Positions 8,907 through 17,217 of a stretch of DNA of 45,069 nucleotides are shown here, one piece after another (the stretch's first letter is position 1; every line of letters begins with the position of its first letter). This stretch comes from an uncultured Eubacteriales bacterium (GTDB lineage: Bacteria > Bacillota > Clostridia > Christensenellales > CAG-138): assembly GCA_902787375.1 (NCBI GenBank), contig CADAGD010000006.1, positions 1-45,069 on the forward strand, given 5' to 3'. The position numbers were made by a program, and so were the translations under genes. The notes below the pieces were generated by a model that did not search any database, was not told where the DNA came from, and saw only the letters and a program-made list of their open reading frames with translations.

Positions 8907-9242
8907 TACCTGTTCCTCTCGTTGATTGTTGTATTATACCACATAAACACCATGTTTGAAAAGTCAATCATACGATTTTTTGAAAAAAAGTCCCTGCTTT
9001 GCGAAAGATTTGCGGCTCATCACGCTGTATTATCGAAGAAAACAAAAGCGGGAAGGCGCAAACTGCTGTCCTTCCCGGCTTCCATATACCGAAAAACCCA
9101 CTCAAAGCATGAAAACTCAGCAAGCTCATCCTTGCCCCATCGGAAAGCCGATCCGCAATTCATGAGAGAATTATGGACATCGATCGGAGCAATGACGCAA
9201 ACATTCGCTCAGCAAATGTCGAGTGGGATAAGCGGCATATAA
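8907..9242 (-). promoter_or_regulatory. Gene-free stretch: extended -10 promoter at its left end, terminator inside
   Basis: These 336 bases hold no convincing gene. On the minus strand TATAAT at 8933-8938, with TG at the extended -10 position and a weak -35, should drive the 62-residue membrane protein gene. A terminator for the gene on the right lies at 9040-9082. A 27-codon frame on the plus strand from 9162 lacks a ribosome binding site and is not called. Confidence 0.6.
9040..9082 (-). terminator. Rho-independent terminator
   Basis: On the minus strand, GCCGGGAAGG and CCTTCCCGC form an about 8-10 bp GC-rich stem around a 13-base loop, followed by TTTTGTTTTCTT. It ends transcription of the 68-residue protein gene to its right. 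Confidence 0.75.
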
Positions 9243-9449
9243 TCAGCGATGGATTTCCTCCTTCTTCCTGCGCTTTTTACGCTTTGTATCCGTGCTGTCG
9301 GCAGGGTCGGTCATAATAGGCTGTATCTCACTATATGAATGACGTTCCTCCTCGTCACCCGCAGGAGTGTACATAAGACCGGTATACTCATTCGCTGAAG
9401 CCGCTCGCGTCGGCTGCTCGAAATCCTTTTCATAGATCTCATCCTTCAA
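9243..9449 (-). CDS. Small charged protein, unknown function
   Basis: About 68 residues, with an acidic middle (PAGDEEERHSYSEIQ) and a very basic C-terminus (KRKKRRKKEEIHR). No membrane segment or known motif. A GGAGG lies eight bases before a TTG at 9449, which I take as the start; the GTG at 9458 overlaps the ribosome binding site and is less likely. The ribosome binding site is buried in a perfect 12-bp inverted repeat (9453-9487). A terminator follows the gene at 9040-9082. Confidence 0.6.
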   Translation of the reverse strand: MKDEIYEKDFEQPTRAASANEYTGLMYTPAGDEEERHSYSEIQPIMTDPADSTDTKRKKRRKKEEIHR

Positions 9450-9452
9450 AGT

Positions 9453-9487
9453 AATCACCTCCGCACTTATTATCGGCGGAGGTGATT
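9453..9487 (-). promoter_or_regulatory. Perfect inverted repeat masking a ribosome binding site
   Basis: AATCACCTCCGC (9453-9464) and GCGGAGGTGATT (9476-9487) form a 12-bp perfect stem with an 11-base loop. In the minus-strand transcript the downstream arm contains the GGAGGTGAT ribosome binding site of the small gene that follows, so the upstream arm acts as an anti-Shine-Dalgarno sequence. No U-tract follows the stem on the minus strand, so it is not an ordinary terminator for the upstream hydrolase gene. Confidence 0.65.
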
Positions 9488-9506
9488 TTAAATATTCAAT
9501 AAATAA

Positions 9507-10217
9507 TCAAAGCAATGAGCGGACAAGCTCGGAAAGCTCCTTGTAATGCGTAATCGGTATCTCATGCCCCGCGTTCTTAATCTCAACAAAGCTTCCATGC
9601 GGTATCGCGTCCGCTATCTGAGAGGAATGCTCACGCTTTATGGCGTCATCCTTCTGGCCGTATACAACCGTCGTTTCGCAGATTATTGAAGCAAGATCGT
9701 TTTTGGTAAGCTTAGGCTCCTCAAGCATCATTCGGCACAGCTCATACCGAATGCGTTTTTTTCGATGCTGTGCGTCAGACATGCTCTTTTTGATGGCGCG
9801 TACGGTCTTGGGCTTTAAACCCGAAGGATCGGAGTTTACCCCTATGAGTATAAGCTTTCTGACATGTATTGACCTTAACGCCATGAGCATTGCCGTGATA
9901 GCTCCATCCGAATAACCTATGATGTCATATTCACCGATTCCAAGCTCATCCTCCATAAGCTTCAGCGCATCATCCGCCATCAGCTCATAGCTTATATGCG
10001 GAACAAGCCCTTCGACTGCGGGCGACGAACCGCCCTGATAACGGCTGTCCATCAGCACAAATCCCCTTGACGACGCCAGAATTGATACAAGTCCCGCGAA
10101 AACCTTCATGCTTTCACCATTGCCATGAAGCAATAATGCCGGCGTCCTGAGTTTAAAGTCCCTTACCCCCGCTATTTCATAGTTAATGTATTGATCGTTT
10201 ATAACAGCTTTTGGCAT
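9507..10217 (-). CDS. Alpha/beta hydrolase
   Basis: A 236-residue cytoplasmic hydrolase of the alpha/beta fold. The oxyanion motif is LLHGNGES (29-36), the nucleophile elbow is GYSDG with Ser103, the acid lies in VVYGQKDD, and the base His in NAGHEIP near residue 218. The helical cap is short. The GYSDG elbow is common in small hydrolases of unknown substrate, so no specific reaction is assigned. GGAGGGATTACC precedes the ATG, and it has its own promoter at 10239-10267. It is not closely similar to the other hydrolase in the window. Confidence 0.85.
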   Translation of the reverse strand: MPKAVINDQYINYEIAGVRDFKLRTPALLLHGNGESMKVFAGLVSILASSRGFVLMDSRYQGGSSPAVEGLVPHISYELMADDALKLMEDELGIGEYDIIGYSDGAITAMLMALRSIHVRKLILIGVNSDPSGLKPKTVRAIKKSMSDAQHRKKRIRYELCRMMLEEPKLTKNDLASIICETTVVYGQKDDAIKREHSSQIADAIPHGSFVEIKNAGHEIPITHYKELSELVRSLL

Positions 10218-10238
10218 GGTAATCCCTCCAATACGGGT

Positions 10239-10267
10239 ATTTTACCACAAAAGAATATAAAATGCAA
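10239..10267 (-). promoter_or_regulatory. Promoter for the GYSDG hydrolase gene
   Basis: Minus strand TTGCAT (10262-10267) and TAAAAT (10239-10244) with a 17-bp spacer, 22 bp before the start codon. The short leader leaves room only for the ribosome binding site. Confidence 0.6.
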
Positions 10268-10351
10268 ACAATTCACGCAGACTAACCGTCAAGTAGGTAT
10301 CTGCAATAGCTTTCAGAATACTTTTTCGATAAATATTTTATTAAAACCATA

Positions 10352-10380
10352 TTGCAAAAAACCTAAAGTTGTTGTACAAT
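10352..10380 (+). promoter_or_regulatory. Promoter for the Cys-rich DUF1292-type gene
   Basis: Plus strand TTGCAA (10352-10357) and TACAAT (10375-10380) with a 17-bp spacer, about 33 bp before the start codon. It is divergent from the hydrolase promoter. Confidence 0.7.
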
Positions 10381-10413
10381 TCCATTGATTCTGATGAAGG
10401 GAGAATTATAACA

Positions 10414-10785
10414 ATGGAAGAAGAAAGGGATTTTGTCGTTTTCACAGATGATGACGGCAACGAGTTTGAGCTTGATGTCATAACCTACTTCGATCACAAC
10501 GATAAGGAGTACGCCATTCTCGCCGATTGCTCCGACAAATGCGGCTGCTGCGAGGACGAGTGCGAAGGCGAGTGTGACGAAGAGGAAGGCGGTCTTTACA
10601 TCATGCGCATTGTCGTGAGTGAGGATGGTCAGACCGAGGAGTTTGTACCTCCCGAAGACGACGAGATGGATGAGCTTATTGCCTACGCCGAGCAGCTCCT
10701 TGCCGAGGACGATTGCTGCTGCGGTGACGACTGCGATTGCGGCTGCCATGATCACAACTGTGACTGCGGCTGCGAGGATAAATAA
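10414..10785 (+). CDS. Acidic, cysteine-rich DUF1292-type protein
   Basis: A 123-residue cytoplasmic protein. The N-terminal RDFVVFTDDDGNEFELDVIT matches the small acidic DUF1292 family. Fifteen cysteines lie in two patches: CSDKCGCCEDECEGEC near residues 40-55 and a tail CCCGDDCDCGCHDH...CDCGC. Such clusters suggest metal binding, but family members have no proven function. The start at 10414 follows AAGGGAGAATTATAACA; an upstream frame extension lacks a ribosome binding site. It is the only plus-strand gene in the first 20 kb, with its own promoter and a shared terminator. Confidence 0.82.
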   Translation: MEEERDFVVFTDDDGNEFELDVITYFDHNDKEYAILADCSDKCGCCEDECEGECDEEEGGLYIMRIVVSEDGQTEEFVPPEDDEMDELIAYAEQLLAEDDCCCGDDCDCGCHDHNCDCGCEDK

Positions 10786-10832
10786 TCCTAAGCACTTTTA
10801 AAGTGCCGAAACAGGACTTCGAGCGAATAAGC

Positions 10833-10880
10833 AAAGGTCGTGACGGACGGAATATCTGTCACGGCCTTTAATATGTTTGC
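10833..10880. terminator. Bidirectional terminator between convergent genes
   Basis: AAAGGTCGTGAC (10833-10844) pairs with GTCACGGCCTTT (10858-10869) with one G-T wobble. It ends in TTTAATATGTTT on the plus strand and is preceded by AAAGG on the other, so it can serve both the DUF1292-type gene and the reductase fusion gene converging from the right. Confidence 0.75.
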
Positions 10881-10883
10881 GTA

Positions 10884-13379
10884 TCAGATAAAGAGGTTCA
10901 CGTCGGATTCCTCGGCATCACCCAGATATGTGCCGACGCCTCCTATCTCGACCCCGTCAATAAGCTCTTCGGGGCGTATGCCCATAACGTCCATGCTCAT
11001 GGAGCAGGCGATTATCTTGACGCCGTTTTCAATGGCTTTTTTCATCATATCCTCAAGGGAGTCGATATTTTTATCCTTCATTATTCCCTTCATCATAGCC
11101 GTACCCATGCCTCCCATGTTCATCTTGGAGAGCTTGAGTCTGGCTGCTCCCTTGGGAAGCATTACTCCGAACATCCTTTCAATAAAGCTCTTTTTTACCT
11201 TTACCTTATTGCTTTTTCTAAGGGCGGTCAGACCCCAGAATGTGAAGAACATCGTAACCGGGCGCCCCATTGCAAGCGCACCGTTGGCTATTACAAAGCT
11301 TGCAAGCACCTTATCCATATCGCCGTCAAACACTATTATTGTCTTGCCCTTTGCGCTTCCCGATTCGACTTCATTCCGTATCGGCAATATCTGCGTTCCC
11401 TTGCGTATTGCCGCGGTATACTCGCCGTTTCGCTGTTCGTTGCTGACAAGAGTATTCCCTGTACGCTTGCACCATGAAGCTATGTCCCTCGCAAATCCCG
11501 GATCGGATGCCGTTACCTCAAGAATATCCCCATCGTTCATTGTCTTAACCGACTTGAACACCTCCATAATCGGGCCGGGACATTGCATTCCGCAGCAATC
11601 AAGCCTCATCCTTTTAACGGCACTCCCGACCTCTTGTTTATTGTCCGCTTCTTTCCCCGGCATATCCGCACTCTCCTTTTTTTCATCGTTACCCTTATCG
11701 GCTTTGTCGTCATCAGACGGAAAATTCGCCGCATAAAGACGAACGCCGCCCGGATATATCTCAACGTCCTTGAATCCGTTTTGCATGAGTATGCGCGCTC
11801 CGTTATAAGCTCTCACGCCAACGGCACAGAACACGATAACCTTTCTGCTTCTATCCAGCTCATGCAAACGCTCACGAAGCGTGCCAAGCGGTATGTTCGT
11901 TGAATCCGGTACCGAATATGCCATTACCTCCGCTTCCTCACGGACATCCAAAAGCTGCGCATCTTTTTCGGTCTTCGGAGCATCAAACGCGGCTATCCTT
12001 ACAAGCCCGTCCCGGATGTTCTCCGCGACATACCCCGCCATATTGACCGGATCCTTTGCCGAAGAGTAGGGCGGCGCATACGCAAGCTCCAGATCCTTGA
12101 GCTGATAAGCGGTTCCTCCAAGCCTCATCGCAACGCCGATGATGTCGATTCGCTTGTCCACGCCTTCCCTGCCGACTATCTGTGTGCCGAATATCTTGCC
12201 CGAAGTCCTGTCAAACAACAGCTTCAGCGTCATGGGAGTTGCTCCCGGATAGTAGCCCGCGTGGGAGTTCTGAGTTATTATAAGGCTCTCATAATCCTTC
12301 CCCTTGCTCATTCCCCGCTTGATGAGCGTCTTTTCATTGGTTCCGGTTGAAGCGACCGTCAGATCAAAAACCTTTGCTACGGATGAACCCTGCGTTCCCC
12401 TGTATGCCGCATCTTTGCCTGCTATAACGTCGGCAGCTATCCTTCCCTGCTTATTGGCAGGCCCCGCAAGCGGAACCATGGTTCTGCCCTTGAAAACAAA
12501 ATCCTCCACCTCAATCACATCTCCTACAGCGTAGATTGAGGGGTCGTCCGTCCTCATATGCTCATCCGTTACTATGCCGCCGCGCTCATTGAGCTTTAAA
12601 CCGGCTTCTTTTGCTATAGAGCTGTTTGGACGTACGCCTATTGAAAGTATGACCATATCCGCTTTGACCGCTCTTCCGCTCTTGAGATGAACCGTAACCT
12701 GCTTTCCATCGTCATCAAACGACTCCACTCCGTCCGACAGATAAAGGCTCACACCGTTCTGTCTGATGTTATCGTGGAGCATCTGCGCCATCTCATAATC
12801 CACCGGAGCCATGACCTGATCCATTGCCTCTATAAGCGACACGTCAACTCCAGCATGGTGAAGATTCTCAGCCATCTCAAGACCTATAAACCCTCCGCCT
12901 ATTACTGCCGCTTTTTTGATACTGCCGCTCATAATCATGCTTCGTATCTCATCAGTATCCGGCACAGTCCAAAGCGTCTTTATCCGTTGACTTTCTATTC
13001 CCGGAATCCGCGGACGCAGAGGTGATGAACCGGTAGCTATCACAAGCTCGTCATATGGCTGCTCATAGCTTTCACCGCTGTCCGTCCGACGAACAGTAAC
13101 CTTCTTATTCCTTCGGTCTATGGATATGACCTCGTTTTTCACGCGAACATCAATATTGAAACGCTCCTTCATGCGCTCCGGAGTCATCAAAAGCAGCGCG
13201 TTCCTGTTCCTTATGACGTCGCCGACATGGTATGGCAATCCGCAGTTCGCATAGGAAATGTACTCCCCGCGCTCAAGTATTATTATCTCACGTTCGGCAT
13301 CAAGCCTTCTCAATCTTGCAGCGCAGCTTGCTCCGCCGGCAACTCCGCCCACTATAACCGTTCTGCGTCTGTTACTCAT
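10884..13379 (-). CDS. CoA-disulfide reductase fused to rhodanese, TusA and DsrE2 domains
   Basis: An 831-residue flavoprotein fusion for persulfide or thiol redox chemistry in the cytoplasm. Residues 1 to ~460 are a pyridine nucleotide-disulfide oxidoreductase: FAD motif VGGVAGG (10-16), redox Cys46 in YANCGLPYH, NAD motif VIGGGFIGLE, and the dimer segment YAPPYSSAKDPVNMAG. A rhodanese domain follows (LLDVREEAE, active loop FCAVGVRAY), then a charged linker, a TusA domain with the CCGMQCPGP motif, and a DsrE2-like domain (IIVFDGDMDKVLASFVIANG to ACSMSMDVMG). The start at 13379 follows AGGAGGCTAAT; the frame is open a further 31 codons without a ribosome binding site. Such fusions are known in anaerobes. 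A perfect palindrome lies upstream at 13459-13473. Confidence 0.9.
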   Translation of the reverse strand: MSNRRRTVIVGGVAGGASCAARLRRLDAEREIIILERGEYISYANCGLPYHVGDVIRNRNALLLMTPERMKERFNIDVRVKNEVISIDRRNKKVTVRRTDSGESYEQPYDELVIATGSSPLRPRIPGIESQRIKTLWTVPDTDEIRSMIMSGSIKKAAVIGGGFIGLEMAENLHHAGVDVSLIEAMDQVMAPVDYEMAQMLHDNIRQNGVSLYLSDGVESFDDDGKQVTVHLKSGRAVKADMVILSIGVRPNSSIAKEAGLKLNERGGIVTDEHMRTDDPSIYAVGDVIEVEDFVFKGRTMVPLAGPANKQGRIAADVIAGKDAAYRGTQGSSVAKVFDLTVASTGTNEKTLIKRGMSKGKDYESLIITQNSHAGYYPGATPMTLKLLFDRTSGKIFGTQIVGREGVDKRIDIIGVAMRLGGTAYQLKDLELAYAPPYSSAKDPVNMAGYVAENIRDGLVRIAAFDAPKTEKDAQLLDVREEAEVMAYSVPDSTNIPLGTLRERLHELDRSRKVIVFCAVGVRAYNGARILMQNGFKDVEIYPGGVRLYAANFPSDDDKADKGNDEKKESADMPGKEADNKQEVGSAVKRMRLDCCGMQCPGPIMEVFKSVKTMNDGDILEVTASDPGFARDIASWCKRTGNTLVSNEQRNGEYTAAIRKGTQILPIRNEVESGSAKGKTIIVFDGDMDKVLASFVIANGALAMGRPVTMFFTFWGLTALRKSNKVKVKKSFIERMFGVMLPKGAARLKLSKMNMGGMGTAMMKGIMKDKNIDSLEDMMKKAIENGVKIIACSMSMDVMGIRPEELIDGVEIGGVGTYLGDAEESDVNLFI

Positions 13380-13458
13380 ATTAGCCTCCTGTTCTGTGCG
13401 TCTTATCTGAGTATGCTTATTATATGCCTGAATATTATCATATACTCTTTGTACGTTC

Positions 13459-13473
13459 CGTGACCATGTCACG
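13459..13473. promoter_or_regulatory. Palindrome upstream of the reductase fusion (candidate operator)
   Basis: CGTGAC-CAT-GTCACG is a perfect 6+6 palindrome with a 3-base centre, about 80 bp before the start of the CoA-disulfide-reductase-type gene and just upstream of AT-rich -10-like sequences (13419-13424 TATAAT on the minus strand). It resembles a repressor or redox-regulator site but does not match a consensus I can name. Confidence 0.4.
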
Positions 13474-13503
13474 AAATCACCTTTTATTTTTCAGCATGAC
13501 AAA

Positions 13504-13550
13504 GGAATGCCGCAACGAAGCTTTCAGCTTACAATGCGGCATTCCATATG
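13504..13550 (-). terminator. Hairpin behind oadA (probable terminator)
   Basis: GGAATGCCGCA (13504-13514) and TGCGGCATTCC (13535-13545) form a perfect 11-bp stem whose loop carries a further AGCTgaaAGCT hairpin. On the minus strand a short TTTGTC tract follows, so it probably ends the oad operon transcript; the U-tract is weak. Confidence 0.55.
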
Positions 13551-13566
13551 ATTCATTTTGATTTAA

Positions 13567-15027
13567 TTACATATTCTCGGTCAGATCCTCAACGTACAGC
13601 ACGCGGACGTCGCCGTTATCGGACGCGCTTGCCTTGGCAGGGGCCTGAGCCTGCGCACTCTGGGGCTGTGCGGCTGCTTCGGGCTTCTTGTCACGGTTCT
13701 CAAAGAACTTCATGGCAACCTGGGGGAACAGAGCATAGCTCAATACATCCTCCTCGCACTTTGCGATGCCCTTCAGCTCCTCGGTGTACTTTTTAAGCTC
13801 CGGCTCAAGAAGGTCTGCGGGACGGCATGTTATGACCTTGCCGTTCTCACCGATAGCCTTACGGCGCACCGATTCATTGACCTTGCCCGGAAGTCTGCCG
13901 TACTCGCCGGCAAGCAGGCCCTTGGACTCCTTGGTGAACATCTTATAACGCTCACCGGAGATAACATTGAGAACGGCCTGAGAGCCGACAATCTGGCTTG
14001 TCGGAGTGACAAGGGGCGGATAGCCGAAGTCCTCACGAACTCTCGGAATCTCGGCAAGAACTTCATAATACTTATCCTCGGCATTCGCCTGCTTTAGCTG
14101 GCTTATGAGGTTGGAAAGCATTCCGCCGGGAACCTGATACATCAGCGTATTGGTATCGACGGAGAGAACCTTGGGATCAAGTACGCCCTCCTGCTTGAGC
14201 TTTGCGGCTACGCCGCGGAAATGCTTCGCAGCCTCAGCCATCTTATTAAGGTCAAGACCCGTATCACGATCGGTTCCCTTAAGGGTTGCAACAAGGGGTT
14301 CCGTCGCAGGCTGGCTTGTGCCGTTACCCATGGGGGAAAGCGCGGTATCGACTATATCGACGCCCGCCTCAACCGCCTTGAGTATCGTCATATCGCCCGT
14401 ACCCGTCGTATTATGGGTATGCAGGTGAATGGGAACATCAATCTCCGCCTTCAAACGCTTTACGAGATTGTAAGCGGCATAGGGCAGAAGCAGGTTCGCC
14501 ATATCCTTGATACATATGGAATCGGCACCCATCTGCACAAGCTCCTTGGCAAGCTTTACAAAATAGTCCTCGGAATGAACGGGGCTTATCGTGTAGCTAA
14601 GAGCGGGCTCGCACCAACCGCCGTACTTCTTTGTGTATTTGATTGCCGCCTCAAGGTTTCTTACGTCGTTCAGAGCGTCGAAAATCCTTATGACGTCAAT
14701 GCCGTTCTCGATAGCCTTGCGGCAGAACTGTTCAACAACATCATCGGCATAATGCTTATAGCCGAGTATGTTCTGCCCCCTGAACAGCATTTGAAGCTTT
14801 GTATGCGGAAGCGCTTTGCGAAGCGTGCGCAACCTCTCCCATGGATCCTCGTTGAGGAAACGGAGACAGGAATCGAATGTGGCTCCGCCCCAGCACTCAA
14901 GCGACCAGTAACCGACCGAGTCAAGCAGCTCGCAAGCGGGCAGCATATCCTCAATCCTCATGCGGGTCGCTGCCTGTGACTGGTGAGCATCACGCAGAAT
15001 TGTATCTGTAACCAATAACTTTGCCAT
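13567..15027 (-). CDS. oadA: Oxaloacetate decarboxylase, alpha (carboxyltransferase) subunit
   Basis: Transfers the carboxyl group of oxaloacetate to biotin, giving pyruvate. The TIM-barrel carboxyltransferase domain shows TILRDAHQS with metal ligand Asp13, the carbamylated-type Lys174 in CIKDMAN, and metal ligands His203 and His205 in HLHTHN, the signature shared with pyruvate carboxylase. The C-terminal tail is Ala/Pro/Gln-rich and lacks a biotin motif; biotin is on the separate protein two genes upstream. Last gene of a four-gene operon, 15 bp behind oadB. Pyruvate carboxylase subunit B is the alternative name for this family, but the Na+-pump neighbours favour a decarboxylase. Confidence 0.92.
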   Translation of the reverse strand: MAKLLVTDTILRDAHQSQAATRMRIEDMLPACELLDSVGYWSLECWGGATFDSCLRFLNEDPWERLRTLRKALPHTKLQMLFRGQNILGYKHYADDVVEQFCRKAIENGIDVIRIFDALNDVRNLEAAIKYTKKYGGWCEPALSYTISPVHSEDYFVKLAKELVQMGADSICIKDMANLLLPYAAYNLVKRLKAEIDVPIHLHTHNTTGTGDMTILKAVEAGVDIVDTALSPMGNGTSQPATEPLVATLKGTDRDTGLDLNKMAEAAKHFRGVAAKLKQEGVLDPKVLSVDTNTLMYQVPGGMLSNLISQLKQANAEDKYYEVLAEIPRVREDFGYPPLVTPTSQIVGSQAVLNVISGERYKMFTKESKGLLAGEYGRLPGKVNESVRRKAIGENGKVITCRPADLLEPELKKYTEELKGIAKCEEDVLSYALFPQVAMKFFENRDKKPEAAAQPQSAQAQAPAKASASDNGDVRVLYVEDLTENM

Positions 15028-15042
15028 ATCATTACACCTTTC

Positions 15043-16221
15043 TTAGTTGAACAGTGCGAGGAATACACCCGCCGCAATAGCCGAACCTATAACTCCGGCT
15101 ACATTCGGGCCCATAGCGTGCATGAGTAAGAAGTTGGAAGGATTCTCCTTCTGTCCGACTACCTGCGAAACCCTCGCCGCCATCGGAACCGCCGAAACGC
15201 CCGCGGAGCCTATGAGCGGATTTATCTTGCCCTTTGTAAGCAGGCACATGAGCTTGCCAAGCAGAACGCCGCCGGCTGTACCGCATATGAACGCCGCGAT
15301 GCCCATGGCGAATATTCCGAGAGTATCAAGCCTCAGGAACATCTGCGCGGTCGCAGTCGCGCCAACGCTGATGCCGAGGAAAATAGTGACAATATTCATA
15401 AGCTCGTTCTGAGCCGTCTTGCTGAGCCTGTCAACAACTCCGCTCTCACGAAGCAGGTTGCCAAGCATGAGCATACCCACAAGGCTGGCTGCGGAAGGTA
15501 CAAGCAATGCGGTGAAAATTGTAACTATTATCGGGAAAATTATCTTCTCCGTCCTTGTTACGGGGCGAAGCTGTTTCATGACTATCTGACGCTCCCTCTT
15601 GGTAGTCAGCAGCTTCATAACGGGCGGCTGAATAAGCGGGACAAGCGCCATATACGAATACGCCGCGATTGCTATTGAACCGAGGTAATCCGGAGCGAGC
15701 TTTGATGTGACGAATATCGCCGTGGGGCCGTCGGCACCGCCGATAATTCCTATGGAAGCGGCAACACCATCGGCAAAGCCCAAAAGCTTTGCGCCTATGA
15801 AGGCAATGAATATACCAGCCTGCGCCGCCGCGCCGAGAAGCAGACTCTTGGGATTGGCTATGAGCGGGCCGAAATCCGTCATTGCTCCGACGCCGAGGAA
15901 TATCAGGCACGGGTAAATTCCAAGCTTTACTCCAAGATAAAGATAGTCTATGAGTCCGGCTTTATCCGAAAATCCCTCCCAAGCTACATGACCGCCGGCA
16001 AAAAGCGTCGGATGATACATATCGGCTCCGGGAAGATTTGTAAGCAGCATACCAAACGCTATCGGAAGAAGGAGCATCGGCTCGAACTTCTTAACGATAG
16101 CAAGATACAGCAACAGGCATGCGACCGCTATCATCGTAATCGACGCCCACCATGCGGTATCGCCCGATGTAAAGAGCCTATAAAAGCCCGATTGCTTTAA
16201 AAAATCTAATATAGCTCCCAT
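15043..16221 (-). CDS. oadB: Na+-translocating decarboxylase, beta subunit
   Basis: Integral membrane subunit that decarboxylates carboxybiotin and exports Na+. The 392-residue protein has about nine hydrophobic segments and the conserved family blocks [34 protein letters not shown] (a conserved Asp-bearing core of the Na+ path) and [20 protein letters not shown]. It has a weak ribosome binding site (CAAGG) and is 14 bp behind the biotin carrier gene, so coupled translation is likely. Confidence 0.94.
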   Translation of the reverse strand: MGAILDFLKQSGFYRLFTSGDTAWWASITMIAVACLLLYLAIVKKFEPMLLLPIAFGMLLTNLPGADMYHPTLFAGGHVAWEGFSDKAGLIDYLYLGVKLGIYPCLIFLGVGAMTDFGPLIANPKSLLLGAAAQAGIFIAFIGAKLLGFADGVAASIGIIGGADGPTAIFVTSKLAPDYLGSIAIAAYSYMALVPLIQPPVMKLLTTKRERQIVMKQLRPVTRTEKIIFPIIVTIFTALLVPSAASLVGMLMLGNLLRESGVVDRLSKTAQNELMNIVTIFLGISVGATATAQMFLRLDTLGIFAMGIAAFICGTAGGVLLGKLMCLLTKGKINPLIGSAGVSAVPMAARVSQVVGQKENPSNFLLMHAMGPNVAGVIGSAIAAGVFLALFN

Positions 16222-16235
16222 GTGTTGACCTTGGT

Positions 16236-16580
16236 TTATTCGAATGCAATAAGAATGTCGCCGGAATTGACGGTTGAACCCTTCTGGGTATTCAGGCTCA
16301 CAACACGTCCGTCGCGGGGAGCAAGTATCTCGTTTTCCATCTTCATGGCCTCAAGCACCAAAAGAACTTGTCCGCGCTTGAAGCTGTCGCCTGTCTTAAC
16401 ATTGACGCTTACAATAGTGCCGGGCATGGGCGCGGAGATCGTTTCCGCAGCACCGTTTGACGCCTTCGCGGGCTTGCTTGCAGCCTTAGGTGCGGGTGCG
16501 GCAGGCTTGACATCACCTTTAAGTTCCTCCACCTCAACTTCGTATGAGGTACCGTTTACATTGACCATGAATTTACGCAT
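16236..16580 (-). CDS. Biotin carrier protein of the decarboxylase Na+ pump
   Basis: A 114-residue biotin/lipoyl attachment protein that shuttles the carboxyl group from the alpha to the beta subunit. An N-terminal [17 protein letters not shown] segment is followed by an Ala/Pro/Lys hinge (residues ~26-45) and a biotinyl domain with EAMKMENE; Lys80 is the biotinylated residue. The start at 16580 is chosen for GGGAGGTTAAA just before it; the upstream in-frame Met lacks a site. It corresponds to the detached biotin domain of OadA, called GcdC or MmdC in related pumps. Confidence 0.92.
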   Translation of the reverse strand: MRKFMVNVNGTSYEVEVEELKGDVKPAAPAPKAASKPAKASNGAAETISAPMPGTIVSVNVKTGDSFKRGQVLLVLEAMKMENEILAPRDGRVVSLNTQKGSTVNSGDILIAFE

Positions 16581-16645
16581 TTTAACCTCCCAAAATGGCA
16601 TATGCCGTTTTTTTTCATTATTAGTTCAGTAGTTCAAAAGCCCTC

Positions 16646-17083
16646 TCAGGCAACCTTGCGAATGGAGTGAATACGGATTCCGGAAATATCCGTTCCCATT
16701 TCCTCCGCTATGGCGGCGGAGATAACGGCTACAAGCTCACGTCTGTCGGCTGCCGCAGTAACCTCCGCGCCGCCGCCGACACGCCTTATGCCGTGAATCC
16801 TTATAGCGCTTACGTCGGTTCCGAGATACTCGGCTATTGCCGCTGAGATGGCGGCAACCGTTTCGCGCCTTTTCTCACCCGTAAGCTTAATCGGCGCGGA
16901 AGATGTGACGGGACTGAAGCCCTGTGTACGGGGTATAACATCCGTATGCTTCGCAGTACCCAATCCCTCATGGTTCACTATTCTGATTATAAAGCTCATT
17001 AAGTATATAATGCCGATGAGACAGACCAATCCAAAAAAAACAACGGAAAGACCAATTCCGAGAACCGATAAAGAATCGTACAT
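16646..17083 (-). CDS. oadG: Decarboxylase Na+ pump gamma subunit with duplicated C-terminal module
   Basis: A 145-residue small membrane subunit that organises the decarboxylase complex. One N-terminal membrane helix (LGIGLSVVFFGLVCLIGIIY) is followed by a linker and two copies of a ~31-residue module, each reading RRE-V--ISAAIAE--GTD-S-IRIH-IR-V. Only one such module is usual in OadG-type proteins, so this is an internal duplication. The start at 17083 follows GGAGGGTTCATC. It is the first gene of the oad operon, behind an AT-rich region with a TATAAT at 17187-17192 but no good -35. Confidence 0.85.
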   Translation of the reverse strand: MYDSLSVLGIGLSVVFFGLVCLIGIIYLMSFIIRIVNHEGLGTAKHTDVIPRTQGFSPVTSSAPIKLTGEKRRETVAAISAAIAEYLGTDVSAIRIHGIRRVGGGAEVTAAADRRELVAVISAAIAEEMGTDISGIRIHSIRKVA

Positions 17084-17217
17084 GATGAACCCTCCAGATA
17101 ATTTCAATGGCGACATTTTTCTTCGCCTCAATCATTCCCTAATTCCGATATTCGACTTAAAATCCTTTTTCCCTGCTTGGAAAAATATTATATTTAATTG
17201 TATATCTTATCTGTTCA

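Noticed and set aside
9162..9242. 27-codon frame in the gap left of the 68-residue protein gene
   Set aside because: No ribosome binding site and no promoter for that strand.
10840..11736. 298-codon plus-strand frame opposite the DsrE/TusA part of the reductase fusion
   Set aside because: Shadow of a clear domain-rich gene, starting across the bidirectional terminator and without a ribosome binding site.
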